The notes beneath the pieces are model-generated. The model ran no database searches, was not told the origin of the DNA, and saw only the letters and a program-made list of their open reading frames with translations. 64,000 nt of DNA from Cytophaga hutchinsonii ATCC 33406 (lineage in GTDB: Bacteria > Bacteroidota > Bacteroidia > Cytophagales > Cytophagaceae), in contig NC_008255.1 in assembly GCF_000014145.1 (NCBI RefSeq), positions 1,799,501 through 1,863,500 on the forward strand, read 5' to 3'. Below, one piece after another: positions 8,209 to 18,100 of the stretch (positions within the stretch are counted from its first letter, which is position 1; every line of letters starts with the position of its first letter). Both the position numbers and the translations under genes were made by a program.

Positions 8209-9516
8209 TTAGTTTAGACGTGAGATTTTAGCACCTAATGCATTCAATCGTGTATCAATATTCTGATAACCACGATCAATCTGTTCAATATTATGAATAG
8301 TAGATTTTCCCTGTGCAGACATCGCAGCGATCAATAACGATACCCCGGCTCTGATATCCGGAGAACTCATAGATATACCTCTTAACGCAACCTGCTTACC
8401 TAAACCAATTACGGTTGCTCTGTGCGGATCGCACAAAATAATCTGCGCACCCATATCAATCAGTTTATCTACGAAGAATAAACGGCTCTCAAACATTTTC
8501 TGGTGGATGAGTACAGAACCTTTAGCTTGTGTTGCCACAACCAGCACAATACTTAATAAGTCAGGCGTGAAGCCAGGCCAGATCTGATCGGCAACGGTTA
8601 AGATAGAACCATCAATAAAAGTGTCTATTTCATAATTTTCCTGTTCGGGAATAAAGATATCATCTCCTCTGAATTCCAGCTTAATACCTAAGCGCTGGAA
8701 CACAGAAGGAATCAGGCCAAGCATATCAATACGGCAATTTTTAATTGTAATTTCAGAACCTGTCATTGCTGCAAGTCCAATGAAACTACCGATCTCAATC
8801 ATATCCGGAAGAATCGTATGTTCTGTTCCGCCTAAATAATCAACACCTTCAATCTTTAATAAATTAGAGCCGATGCCGCTGATCTTAGCACCCATGCGGT
8901 TCAGCATGCTGCACAACTGCTGTAAGTAAGGCTCACAGGCAGCATTATATATAGTTGTTTCGCCTTTTGCCATTACAGCCGCTAACACAACATTGGCAGT
9001 ACCTGTTACCGATGCCTCATCCAGTAGCATATAACAGCCTTTTAATTCAGATGCACTGATGTTATAGAAACTGTCGTTTGAATCGTAATCAAAAGAGGCA
9101 CCTAGTTTTTGTAAGCCAATAAAGTGTGTATCCAATCTTCTTCTTCCGATTTTGTCACCACCCGGCTTAGGCATCTTTGCCTTGCCAAAGCGCGCCAATA
9201 GCGGACCTATGATCATGATGGAGCCGCGTAGGGCAGAAGCTTTCTTTTTGAAATCTTCTGTATCTAAAAAATCCAGATTGATATCTTTTGATTCAAAACG
9301 ATAAGACGATGAGGTTATTTTTGTAACCAGAACACCCATATCGTTTAACAATTCGATCAGTTTATTGACATCAATAATGTTTGGTACATTATGAATAACA
9401 ATAGGTTCAGGAGATATTAGTACCGCACATAAAATTTGAAGTGCTTCGTTTTTTGCTCCCTGCGGAATGATTTCACCACGTAGTTTAGTACCGCCGATTA
9501 TTTCGAAAGATGCCAT
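8209..9516 (-). CDS. murA: UDP-N-acetylglucosamine 1-carboxyvinyltransferase with Asp in place of the active-site Cys
   Basis: 435 residues, normal for MurA/EPSP-synthase-fold enzymes. It catalyses the first committed step of peptidoglycan synthesis, transfer of enolpyruvate from PEP to UDP-GlcNAc. The N-terminal GAKNEAL motif (with the conserved Lys) is intact. The active-site loop reads PKPGGDKIGRRRLDTH. Compared with the E. coli loop PGGCTIGARPVD, the catalytic/fosfomycin-binding Cys115 corresponds to Asp121. Asp at this site is known to keep activity and give fosfomycin resistance (as in mycobacterial MurA). Its ATG shares one base with the stop of the upstream DUF4290 gene (TAATG), suggesting coupled translation. 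Confidence 0.95.
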   Translation of the reverse strand: MASFEIIGGTKLRGEIIPQGAKNEALQILCAVLISPEPIVIHNVPNIIDVNKLIELLNDMGVLVTKITSSSYRFESKDINLDFLDTEDFKKKASALRGSIMIIGPLLARFGKAKMPKPGGDKIGRRRLDTHFIGLQKLGASFDYDSNDSFYNISASELKGCYMLLDEASVTGTANVVLAAVMAKGETTIYNAACEPYLQQLCSMLNRMGAKISGIGSNLLKIEGVDYLGGTEHTILPDMIEIGSFIGLAAMTGSEITIKNCRIDMLGLIPSVFQRLGIKLEFRGDDIFIPEQENYEIDTFIDGSILTVADQIWPGFTPDLLSIVLVVATQAKGSVLIHQKMFESRLFFVDKLIDMGAQIILCDPHRATVIGLGKQVALRGISMSSPDIRAGVSLLIAAMSAQGKSTIHNIEQIDRGYQNIDTRLNALGAKISRLN

Positions 9517-10256
9517 TAATTTCTTCTTCTTGGTTTATTTTGATTCTGTTGATATCTGCTCGTGCTGTTGCCATTGTTATTTGAATAACCGCCGCCTCCA
9601 TTTGAATTCGATCTTCTGTTGCTGCTTCCGCCTGCTCTTGAATAGCCGCCGGAAGAAGAAGGACTGCTCGGGATTCTGCTGTCTGCAGTTGCGCCGCCAA
9701 TAGTGTCAAATAATTTTTCCTGTTTAACGCGGGCAATATCTATTTGTAAGTTGTTTTTAGAAAGTTCAGATAAATGTTCAACGATAACTTCATCGTCTAC
9801 ATTTTCTTTATTCCACGTACTATACAAACGCTTCATTAAACGGCCCAGGTAAATGATCGCATCCTCTTTCTCTGCACCATCTTCTTTTAAGATAGCCTGT
9901 TCAATAAGAAGATTGATGTTTTTACCGTAGTGCTTGTATTTTAATTTGTTGTGGTTGTACGGAACTCTTTCGGGTTTTCTTCCAAGTACTGCAATGTCAG
10001 GCATTGGGTACGGAGTATCAACATCTAATTTGAAATTAGACATGATAAAAAGGTGATCCCATAATTTAGTTGTATGCTCTTCTGTATCACGAACACCCGG
10101 ATTTAACTGGCGCATTAATTCCACACATGTGTTGGCGTATCTGGTACGTTGCTCTCTGTCTTCAATCGTTAAAATCCAGTCTACTATTTTTTGTATGTTT
10201 TTACCGTATTCTTTTAATACGATGCCCTTACCAGGTTCTCCTTTGATTAATGTCAT
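9516..10256 (-). CDS. DUF4290 domain protein with a Gly/Ser/Asn/Arg-rich tail
   Basis: 246 residues. Residues 1 to about 185 match the Bacteroidota-specific DUF4290 family (LKEYGKNIQKIVDWILTIED, LWDHLFIMSNF, KHYGKNINLLIE). The last about 55 residues are low-complexity, made of G, S, N, Q, Y and R with a basic end (NKPRRRN), resembling disordered nucleic-acid-binding tails. The gene lies between the helicase gene (27-base gap) and murA (1-base overlap). No function is known for the domain; RNA or DNA binding by the tail is inference. Confidence 0.8.
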   Translation of the reverse strand: MTLIKGEPGKGIVLKEYGKNIQKIVDWILTIEDREQRTRYANTCVELMRQLNPGVRDTEEHTTKLWDHLFIMSNFKLDVDTPYPMPDIAVLGRKPERVPYNHNKLKYKHYGKNINLLIEQAILKEDGAEKEDAIIYLGRLMKRLYSTWNKENVDDEVIVEHLSELSKNNLQIDIARVKQEKLFDTIGGATADSRIPSSPSSSGGYSRAGGSSNRRSNSNGGGGYSNNNGNSTSRYQQNQNKPRRRN

Positions 10257-10283
10257 TTTTGTAGTATTAATGCTTCAAGTTAA

Positions 10284-12533
10284 CTAAGATTCGTGAATTC
10301 TCAGTTTCGCGAAGCTAAGAATTAGTGTTTTTTCTCCTAAATTTTTAAAATCTATCACTGCTTTACGATCTGTACCGTTCGATTGTATATTTTTAACCTC
10401 TCCATAACCGAATTTGGGGTGTTCTACCTTCATTCCGATCATTAAATTGGATGTATCGCTTGGTTTAAAATCTTCAGATGGCGTATATGCCGGTGCAACT
10501 TTTGCTTTAACCTGAACGGTGGCAGCAGCAGTTTTGGGCTTAATTCCGCTGAATGCCGGACCTGATTCCTGCGAGCCGATGGAGTTGGCCGTAATAGATG
10601 TCATTTGCAAATGGCGCGGATCAATTTCTTCTAAAAATCTGCTTGGCGAACAGCTTTTCAATTGTCCAAAACGGTAACGGGAAGTTGCAAAGCTTAAGGT
10701 TAATCGTTTCTCTGCACGTGTGATCGCTACATAAAACAAACGTCTTTCTTCTTCCAGGTCTGCACGGCTGTTCAGCATCATTGCTGATGGAAACAGATCT
10801 TCTTCAATACCCACTACAAATACCTGATTGAACTCAAGTCCTTTTGCAGAGTGTATCGTCATGAGCGTTACAGAATCTTTATCTTCTTTGTCTTTTTCGG
10901 TATCTGTCAATAAGGATATTTCCTGTAGGTAGCTTCCTAATGATTTGTCTTCCTGATCGGGACGATCCACAAATTCTTTAATACCATTTAAAAGCTCCTG
11001 CACGTTTTCATACCGTGCAATACCTTCAACCGTTTTGTCTTCATATAATTCTTTCAGAAGCCCTGATTGTTTTGCTATTTCATTGGCTGCTTCAAACGCA
11101 TCTTTTGTATTGGCAAGTATTTTATAGGATTTGATCAGATCTACAAAACCTTCTATTACCGGTACCAGACGGCCGGTCATAATACTTTTAACATTGCAAA
11201 GAATGTCCCAAACCGTTGTCCCCTGTTCATCTGCAATTACAAATAGTTTTGCTATGGTTGTATCGCCAATACCGCGTTTAGGAAAATTAACGATACGTCT
11301 GAAACTCTGTTCATCCTGATCATTTAATACAAAACGCAGATAAGCAAGTACATCTTTAATTTCTTTTCGTTGATAGAAAGACATACCGCCAACTACTTTG
11401 TAGTTTATGTTGAGCTTACGAAGCGCTTCTTCAAAACTTCTGGATTGCGAGTTGGTACGGTACAGGATTGCAAAATCCTTGTTTCGCAATTGCATGTTCA
11501 TTTTGTTTTCAAAGATTGTCTGCGCAATGATCCGGCCTTCTTCATTATCACTGGCAGCACGGTATACATGGATTTTTTCTCCGGATTCGTTTGAAGTCCA
11601 TACGTCCTTTTTTAACTGCGCTTTATTTTTTGTAATAACATTATTTGCCGCTTCAACAATTGTTTTTGTTGAACGGTAATTCTGTTCCAGTTTTAAAACT
11701 TTTAATTCCGGATAATCTTTTTCAAAATTTAAGATGTTCTGAATATCCGCACCACGGAAGGCATAGATACTTTGTGCATCATCACCCACCACGCAGATGT
11801 TGCGGTTCATCGCCGCCAGCTTTTTGGTTATGTTATACTGTGCAATGTTTGTATCCTGAAACTCATCTACCATGATGTATTTGAATTTATGCTGGTATTT
11901 ATTCAGCACGTCCGGATGTTCATTGAAAAGTTTATAGGTATAGAAAAGTAAATCGTCAAAATCCATCGCACCGGCGCGGATCAGGCGTTCCTGATACATC
12001 TGGTACAATTTACCCATTTCAGGACGTAATGCTGCCCGGTCATCTGCCATATAATTTGGATTGGCAATATACTCTTTATATGAAATGAGCCTGTTTTTTG
12101 CCGCACTGATGCGGTTAAAAACAGTATTCGGCTTGTAAACTTTGTCGTCTAAATTCTGTTCCTTTAATATCGTTCTCAGCAACGATTTAGAATCTTCGGT
12201 ATCATAGATCGTAAAGTTGCTTGGAAATCCAATTTTCTGAGATTCAACTCGCAGGATACGCGAAAATACAGAGTGAAACGTTCCCATCATTACATTTCGT
12301 GCTTCACTGCCGCATACAGCCTGAATCCGGTGCTGCATTTCTTTGGCAGCTTTATTGGTAAATGTGAGGGATAATATATTAAACGGTTCTACACCTTTTT
12401 GTATTAAATGGGCAATACGGTAGGTAAGTACACGGGTCTTTCCTGAGCCGGCACCGGCTATAATCATTACAGGGCCATCTGTTTGTTCAACCGCTTGTCG
12501 CTGAACATCATTTAATGAATCTAGATAACTCAT
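10284..12533 (-). CDS. pcrA: UvrD/PcrA-type superfamily 1 DNA helicase
   Basis: 749 residues. Q-motif LNDVQRQAV at the start, Walker A AGAGSGKT (26-33), Walker B/DEXX YIMVDEFQDTN, GDDAQSIYAFRGA, LEQNYRST, the TIHSAKGLEF motif and YVAITRAEKRL cover SF1A motifs I to VI. A C-terminal Tudor-like module (GMKVEHPKFGYGEVKNI) is the PcrA/UvrD type. It unwinds DNA 3'-5' in nucleotide-excision and mismatch repair and clears replication blocks. It is the first gene of the minus-strand operon and is divergent from the DUF3109 gene. Naming as PcrA or UvrD is a matter of convention. Confidence 0.94.
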   Translation of the reverse strand: MSYLDSLNDVQRQAVEQTDGPVMIIAGAGSGKTRVLTYRIAHLIQKGVEPFNILSLTFTNKAAKEMQHRIQAVCGSEARNVMMGTFHSVFSRILRVESQKIGFPSNFTIYDTEDSKSLLRTILKEQNLDDKVYKPNTVFNRISAAKNRLISYKEYIANPNYMADDRAALRPEMGKLYQMYQERLIRAGAMDFDDLLFYTYKLFNEHPDVLNKYQHKFKYIMVDEFQDTNIAQYNITKKLAAMNRNICVVGDDAQSIYAFRGADIQNILNFEKDYPELKVLKLEQNYRSTKTIVEAANNVITKNKAQLKKDVWTSNESGEKIHVYRAASDNEEGRIIAQTIFENKMNMQLRNKDFAILYRTNSQSRSFEEALRKLNINYKVVGGMSFYQRKEIKDVLAYLRFVLNDQDEQSFRRIVNFPKRGIGDTTIAKLFVIADEQGTTVWDILCNVKSIMTGRLVPVIEGFVDLIKSYKILANTKDAFEAANEIAKQSGLLKELYEDKTVEGIARYENVQELLNGIKEFVDRPDQEDKSLGSYLQEISLLTDTEKDKEDKDSVTLMTIHSAKGLEFNQVFVVGIEEDLFPSAMMLNSRADLEEERRLFYVAITRAEKRLTLSFATSRYRFGQLKSCSPSRFLEEIDPRHLQMTSITANSIGSQESGPAFSGIKPKTAAATVQVKAKVAPAYTPSEDFKPSDTSNLMIGMKVEHPKFGYGEVKNIQSNGTDRKAVIDFKNLGEKTLILSFAKLRIHES

Positions 12534-12586
12534 TTACGGGATTTATTTAAAGGATAAATTTACGATTTAATCCCCTTTAAAACCAT

Positions 12587-12594
12587 TATCTTTG
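12587..12594 (+). promoter_or_regulatory. Candidate -7 box for DUF3109-helicase operon
   Basis: TATCTTTG fits TAnnTTTG and lies 34 bases before the start at 12629, in the divergent gap to the helicase gene. No clear -33 TTG is seen. Confidence 0.4.
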
Positions 12595-12628
12595 TGGGGA
12601 GTATTGATATGTTGATAAATTTAATCAT

Positions 12629-13201
12629 ATGATTTCTTTAGGAAATGCTGTTGTAAGCGACGATGTAGCTGAAAAGTTCTTTGTGTGCGATTTATTGAAA
12701 TGCAAAGGGGCCTGTTGTGTAGAAGGAGATATGGGAGCGCCGCTTGATGTGGAAGAAGCCCTTATATTAGAAGAAATTTATCCGATTGTTAAGCCGTATT
12801 TATCAAAAGATGGTGTTAAGACAATTGAAAAGCAGGGGACATCTGTTACCGATGAAGAAGGTGAGCCTGTAACGCCAACAATAGGCAATAACAGAGAATG
12901 CGCCTATGCGATATACGATCCGAAAGGCATTTTAAAATGCGGTATTGAGCAGGCATATATTGAAGGCAAAATTACGTATCAGAAACCCATTTCCTGTCAT
13001 TTGTATCCGATCCGTATTACCAAATACGACGAGTTTGATGCCTTGAATTACGACCGCTGGAGTATTTGTAAACCTGCATGTTCAAACGGTAAGGAATTAG
13101 GCGTTCCTATTTATAAATTTTTGAAAGGGCCGCTTATCCGTAAGTACGGTGAATCCTGGTATGCAGAACTTTGTAAAACAATTGAAGATAAACAAAAATA
13201 A
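12629..13201 (+). CDS. DUF3109 family cysteine-rich protein
   Basis: 190 residues with nine cysteines (20, 25, 29, 30, 91, 104, 123, 147, 151), including a CKGACC cluster and [10 protein letters not shown]. This pattern is typical of DUF3109, related to the YkgJ-type zinc/iron-chelating families. The spacing suggests a bound metal or Fe-S cluster. It is cytoplasmic by absence of signal or membrane segments. Its gene is 3 bases before the SF1B helicase gene, so the two are almost certainly co-translated. The biochemical function is unknown. Confidence 0.85.
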   Translation: MISLGNAVVSDDVAEKFFVCDLLKCKGACCVEGDMGAPLDVEEALILEEIYPIVKPYLSKDGVKTIEKQGTSVTDEEGEPVTPTIGNNRECAYAIYDPKGILKCGIEQAYIEGKITYQKPISCHLYPIRITKYDEFDALNYDRWSICKPACSNGKELGVPIYKFLKGPLIRKYGESWYAELCKTIEDKQK

Positions 13202-13204
13202 TTC

Positions 13205-15094
13205 ATGAGTGTGGCGAAGGAATATTTTCAAGGCATTAAAAGTGTTTTGAAAATAGAAATGAGTGAGGATGCTAAAATTTATGAAGAAGAACTTGCCAAA
13301 CAATCCATTCAGGAACGCAAAGAACTTGGTATTACGTGGTATCCGTTATTTATAAAATCTGAATACTATGGTTTTGCAGAGCGCCTGCACATTGAAGTTG
13401 AACGCAAATACGAAGCGGATACACCAAATATTTTTTATTCAGGAGACAAAGTACGGATCTTTTCAAACCAGCAGCATAATACAAAAGAAGATTTTATTGA
13501 TGGTGTAATTACGGCGTCCGCCGGGAATTTGGTAACCGTACAGCTGATGAAAGATGAGGCGCCGGATTGGCTTTCGGATGGAAAGATCGGTATGGATAAA
13601 CTATTTGATAAGCATAGTTATGAAACGATGCTTTCAACGCTTGATTACTGGGCTTCAGACGATGGATTAACAAAAGATTCGATCCGGTTACGCGATGTTA
13701 TTTTAGGTGAAAAAACTGCTTCATTCAATACAAAAGAAAATTACGCAGCACCGGACAAGTTAGATATTACACAAAAGAAAGCCTGGGAAAAAGCCATACA
13801 GGCGCAGGATGTAGCAATCATTCATGGACCTCCGGGCACAGGTAAAACAACTACCATTGTTGAAATAGTAAAAACTCTGATAGAAAAAGGGGAGCGTGTA
13901 TTGGTTTGTGCTTCGAGTAATGCGGCTGTTGATGTATTAACGGAAAGGCTTGCTGCCAGAGGCTTGCCGGTTGTACGATTGGGGAACCCTTCCAAAATTA
14001 CGGAGCAGAATCTGCAGTATTGCCTGGACCGGCAAGTTGTGAATCACGAACAATTTGGTTTAGTGAAAGAATTGAAAAAACGTGCGGAAGAATTTTTTCG
14101 CATGGCGAATAAATACAAACGGAATTTTGACCGGGAAGAACGGGAACAGCGAAAAGCCATCTTGAAGGAAGCCCGCAATCTGCGTGGACAAGCCGACGAT
14201 CACTTACATTTTTTACAGCAAAATGTATTAGTAAAAAATCAAGTGGTAACGTGTACGCCTGTAGTTTCCATGCATAGAGAGATTGGTAAAGAAAAATTTG
14301 ACACGTTGATTTTTGATGAATCGGGTCAAACCATGGAACCGATGTGCTGGATCCCGATTCAAAAAGTGAAGAAAGTAATTTTGGCAGGCGATCATTTACA
14401 ACTGCCGCCAACAGTGAAATCCGATGAAGCGGCGAAAAAAGGCCTGGCGATAAGTTTGCTTGAAAAATTAATGCCTTTGCCCGGTATTTCGGAAATGCTT
14501 GCCATTCAATACCGCATGAATGAAAAGATCATGCAGTTTCCATCCCAATGGTTTTATGACAATAAACTGGAAGCACACGGCAGTGTTAAAGATCATGCCT
14601 TTGATGACGATGTTATTCAGTTTATTGATACGGCCGGAACAGGCTATGAAGAAGAACTGGTTGGAGCACCGTTTGGTATCCGGAATAAACAGGAGGCAGA
14701 TCTTGTTCTTGCTATTTTGAATAACGTAGCTGAATTAAATAAACAGGCAAGCATCGGAATTATCAGTCCGTATAAATTACAGATTCAATACATTCGTGAA
14801 CAATTGATCGAACAGAAAATCACGTCTAAAAATATTCAGGTACAAACCGTAGATGGTTTTCAGGGACAGGAGAAGGATATTATTATTATAAGTCTGGTAC
14901 GTTCCAACGGAAAACAGGAGATCGGTTTTTTAAAAGACCTGCGACGCATGAATGTTGCAATCACACGTGCACGTAAAAAGCTTATTGTTATAGGAGATTC
15001 GTCTACATTGTCATCATCAAAATTTTACGCCGGTTTTCAGGAATATATTGAATCGCATAATGGGTATCACTCAGCCTGGGAATATATCAGTTAA
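13205..15094 (+). CDS. SF1B (UPF1/IGHMBP2-like) helicase
   Basis: 629 residues. Walker A GPPGTGKT (208-215), Walker B-like LIFDESGQ, GDHLQLPPTV, IQYRMNEKIMQFPS, VQTVDGFQGQEKDIII and NVAITRARKKLIVIGD give a full UPF1/Sen1/IGHMBP2-type helicase core. The N-terminal about 170 residues form the beta-barrel (1B) region common to this group. Members translocate 5'-3' on RNA or DNA; the substrate here is unknown. It starts 3 bases after the DUF3109 gene. A metal-binding partner plus a helicase suggests nucleic-acid maintenance, but this is inference. Confidence 0.9.
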   Translation: MSVAKEYFQGIKSVLKIEMSEDAKIYEEELAKQSIQERKELGITWYPLFIKSEYYGFAERLHIEVERKYEADTPNIFYSGDKVRIFSNQQHNTKEDFIDGVITASAGNLVTVQLMKDEAPDWLSDGKIGMDKLFDKHSYETMLSTLDYWASDDGLTKDSIRLRDVILGEKTASFNTKENYAAPDKLDITQKKAWEKAIQAQDVAIIHGPPGTGKTTTIVEIVKTLIEKGERVLVCASSNAAVDVLTERLAARGLPVVRLGNPSKITEQNLQYCLDRQVVNHEQFGLVKELKKRAEEFFRMANKYKRNFDREEREQRKAILKEARNLRGQADDHLHFLQQNVLVKNQVVTCTPVVSMHREIGKEKFDTLIFDESGQTMEPMCWIPIQKVKKVILAGDHLQLPPTVKSDEAAKKGLAISLLEKLMPLPGISEMLAIQYRMNEKIMQFPSQWFYDNKLEAHGSVKDHAFDDDVIQFIDTAGTGYEEELVGAPFGIRNKQEADLVLAILNNVAELNKQASIGIISPYKLQIQYIREQLIEQKITSKNIQVQTVDGFQGQEKDIIIISLVRSNGKQEIGFLKDLRRMNVAITRARKKLIVIGDSSTLSSSKFYAGFQEYIESHNGYHSAWEYIS

Positions 15095-15116
15095 TCAATA
15101 TCTGTAATTCGTACAT

Positions 15117-15156
15117 AAAAAAAGAGCGGTGCCATAATTAGCGCCGCTCTTTTTTA
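15117..15156. terminator. Bidirectional terminator
   Basis: GAGCGGTGC (15124-15132) pairs with GCGCCGCTC (15141-15149, one G-U pair), flanked by an A-run before and a T-run after. It lies between the convergent SF1B helicase (+) and the giant adhesin gene (-) and can serve both. Confidence 0.85.
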
Positions 15157-15174
15157 TGTTTTAACAGGTAAGGA

Positions 15175-18100
15175 TTATCTGATAATTGTTACCTGTCCTG
15201 TTTGTTTATAAGGACCTTTAAATTGTCTGCGTCCTTCGTATGTAACGATCCAAGGATAGATACCGGATGGTGCAGGCTGTCCAAGATAATTACCATCCCA
15301 GGCAGCATTTTTATCCGTGCTCATGAAGATTACTTCACCCCATCTGTTAAATACAGTTAACTTATAATTCTGTTCGTATCTTCCGTAGCCTCTGAAGTAT
15401 TGGTCATTACCGCTTCCCAATAAGTCAGGTGTAAAGGCCGTTGGCACTTTAATGATCGGAGCACAGATTGCTAATACATTTGTTTGATCTGTAGTTGAAC
15501 AGTTATATTTATTTGTTATCACTACTACATAGCTACTGTCATCTAAAGGCATAACATTTAATGTATCAGATGTAGCAGCCGTGCCATTGTTCCAAAGGAA
15601 CGTAGTACCTGCCGGCTGGTTACCCGGATCAAGTGTTACCGGTAAGCCTGCATCCGGACAATACACGTATTCTTCCGGTAAAGTTGAAACCGGATACGCT
15701 GCATAGTCGATTACATTTGTTGATGTATCTTTACATTGATCTATGGATAGAGCTCCTTTATACGTTCCGATCGTAGAAACAATAATTGTTGAATCTCTTG
15801 AGAAAATTGCTCCGCCATCTTTTCTCCAGTCGAAAGTCAGTTGTAAGAACTGATCTAAATTCGGAATGTTAACAGGACGTGCGGTTAATCGTACCTGCAA
15901 TCCTTCACAGGTAGTTGAATCAAGAGAAACCATTTGCGGAATCGGCAAACCAATTACATACACACTATCTACTGAAGAACATCCTGTAGCAGGGTTTGTC
16001 GCAACGATATCATATTTAATTGTATCATTTGGAACAGATGTAATGGTGATTGGACTTCCTGTTCCTTGAGGTGCACCATTTAAACTCCAGTTAATAGTTG
16101 ATGTTGCAGGAATTGCCGCTGCACTTAAGCTGGTATTTCCACAGGCAATCGCATCAGCTGTTGTTATAATTGGTACAGGTCTTACCTGAATCTGATCGGA
16201 AGAACTACAATTTCCATAAGAGAATTCAATCCTGAATATACCTGTATCCGGAACAATAATGAACGTTTTGTCCTGGCCGGTCATGATTGATCCGTTATTA
16301 AACCATTGGTATAAACCTGGAACCGTTGGTTGTGGAGACGGATTTGATTGTATCAACAAATTCTCTCTGTAACAAGTAGGAGCATTCGGTGAAAACGTAT
16401 AATTCGGTAATACAAAAGTGGTAATTGCAACGGTATCTGTTGTAATACAGCCTTTGTAATTTTCAGCGACTAAAATTCTTTTTGTATCACCTGCAATGGT
16501 AAATGTGTGAGAAGGAGCGTTTGCCGGAGCAACTACTGTTCCTGTTTCATCTTCCCATGAATAATTAACTCCGTTTTCTATGTTGTGCGCTTCCACTGTA
16601 ATTGCTGCACCTACGCAAGAGAATTGATCTGTACCTGCATTTGCAATTGGCATTGGTTCAATCAACAAGTCCGCAGTGCTTGAAACTGCATTACAGGTGC
16701 CGTAATTTGATGCGGTTAATGTAAGCGTAACTTTTCCAGCCACGATATCTGCATGAGTAGGGTAGTAAACCGCATTCAAGGTTGAATTGTTTACTGCAAA
16801 TGTACCTGCAGTTGAAGAAGACCATGTTGCATCTCCTGAAAGACTGCTGATAATTGTTCCGGTTAACGCAGCACCATTTAAGGTGTCACAGATGATCGGA
16901 GCACCAGCAGATACCTCTGGTACAGGAGAGATTGTAACGGTTAAGTCACTGTTTCTCGAACTGCATATACCAGAATTAGCAGAAGTTGCAGTCAACGTGA
17001 CTGAACCTGATGTGAGATCTTCTTGTGAGAAGTTATATGATATCGGTGAACCTGTTGAGTTTGGTGTAAATGAGCCTGAGCCACTTGTTGTCCATTCTAC
17101 ACTGGCAGCATTGGCAACACCTGCACTTACCTGTATGATATTTAAATCAGCACATACAGCCTGGTCAGAAGATGCAATTACTACCGGTACAGGTTGTACC
17201 GTAATTTTGAGTGTATCGTAAACCGGTTTACACAAGCCTTGATTAACTGTTTTAGCAAAGACGTTAAATATTTTATTTGCTGTATCAGAATCAAACATGA
17301 TGTATTGAGATGTCAAGCTGTTTGATGGGTTCGTAAATATACCCGCACCGGATGTTGTCCAGTCTACGCCTGTTGCAATTGTAATATCAGCAGACAAATC
17401 AACAACCTGGTCTGCACAAACAAGTTTGTCAGGACCGACATTTACGGTTGGTTTAGGAGTCAGCTTAATAATGAAGTCATCAAAGTATGCATTACATGTA
17501 CCATTACCGGTTGTCTGTAAAGATATACCTACCAAGCCTTTTGCTCTATCGGCAGCAGATGGAACATATACCGCATTGAGATCAGAAATACTTGGAGAAA
17601 ATATACCCGTACCTGTTGTTGCCCATTCACCACCCAGCGCATTTGTGATCGTTGGAGTTAACTGAACAAATGCTGTATCTGCACATAATGTAACATCTGA
17701 ACCTGCACTAACCGTTGGGGCAGGAGTTATTGTTAAGATCATGTCATCAAAGCTTGGAGAACAGATACCATTGTTTGTTGATGTTAATGTAATGGTTAAG
17801 CCCCCTGCATCAATATCTGCCTGATCGGCCACAAAGATCGGATTCAAATCGGTTGCATCCGGATAGAAATCTCCACGGCCTGTTCCACTTGTCCAGATAC
17901 CAGAACCTCCCAAACCGCCTACTGTACCATTCAGCGGGAAGAAACCGGCATCCGCACAGGCAATCTGATCAAAGCCTGCATTAACCAATGAAGCCGGAGA
18001 TTGCAGGATTGTTATAGAGAAGTATTTGTCAATTTCTTTACACGGATTTGAACCTAATGTAGAAACATAGATGATTACACCACCATTTAATTCATCATCA

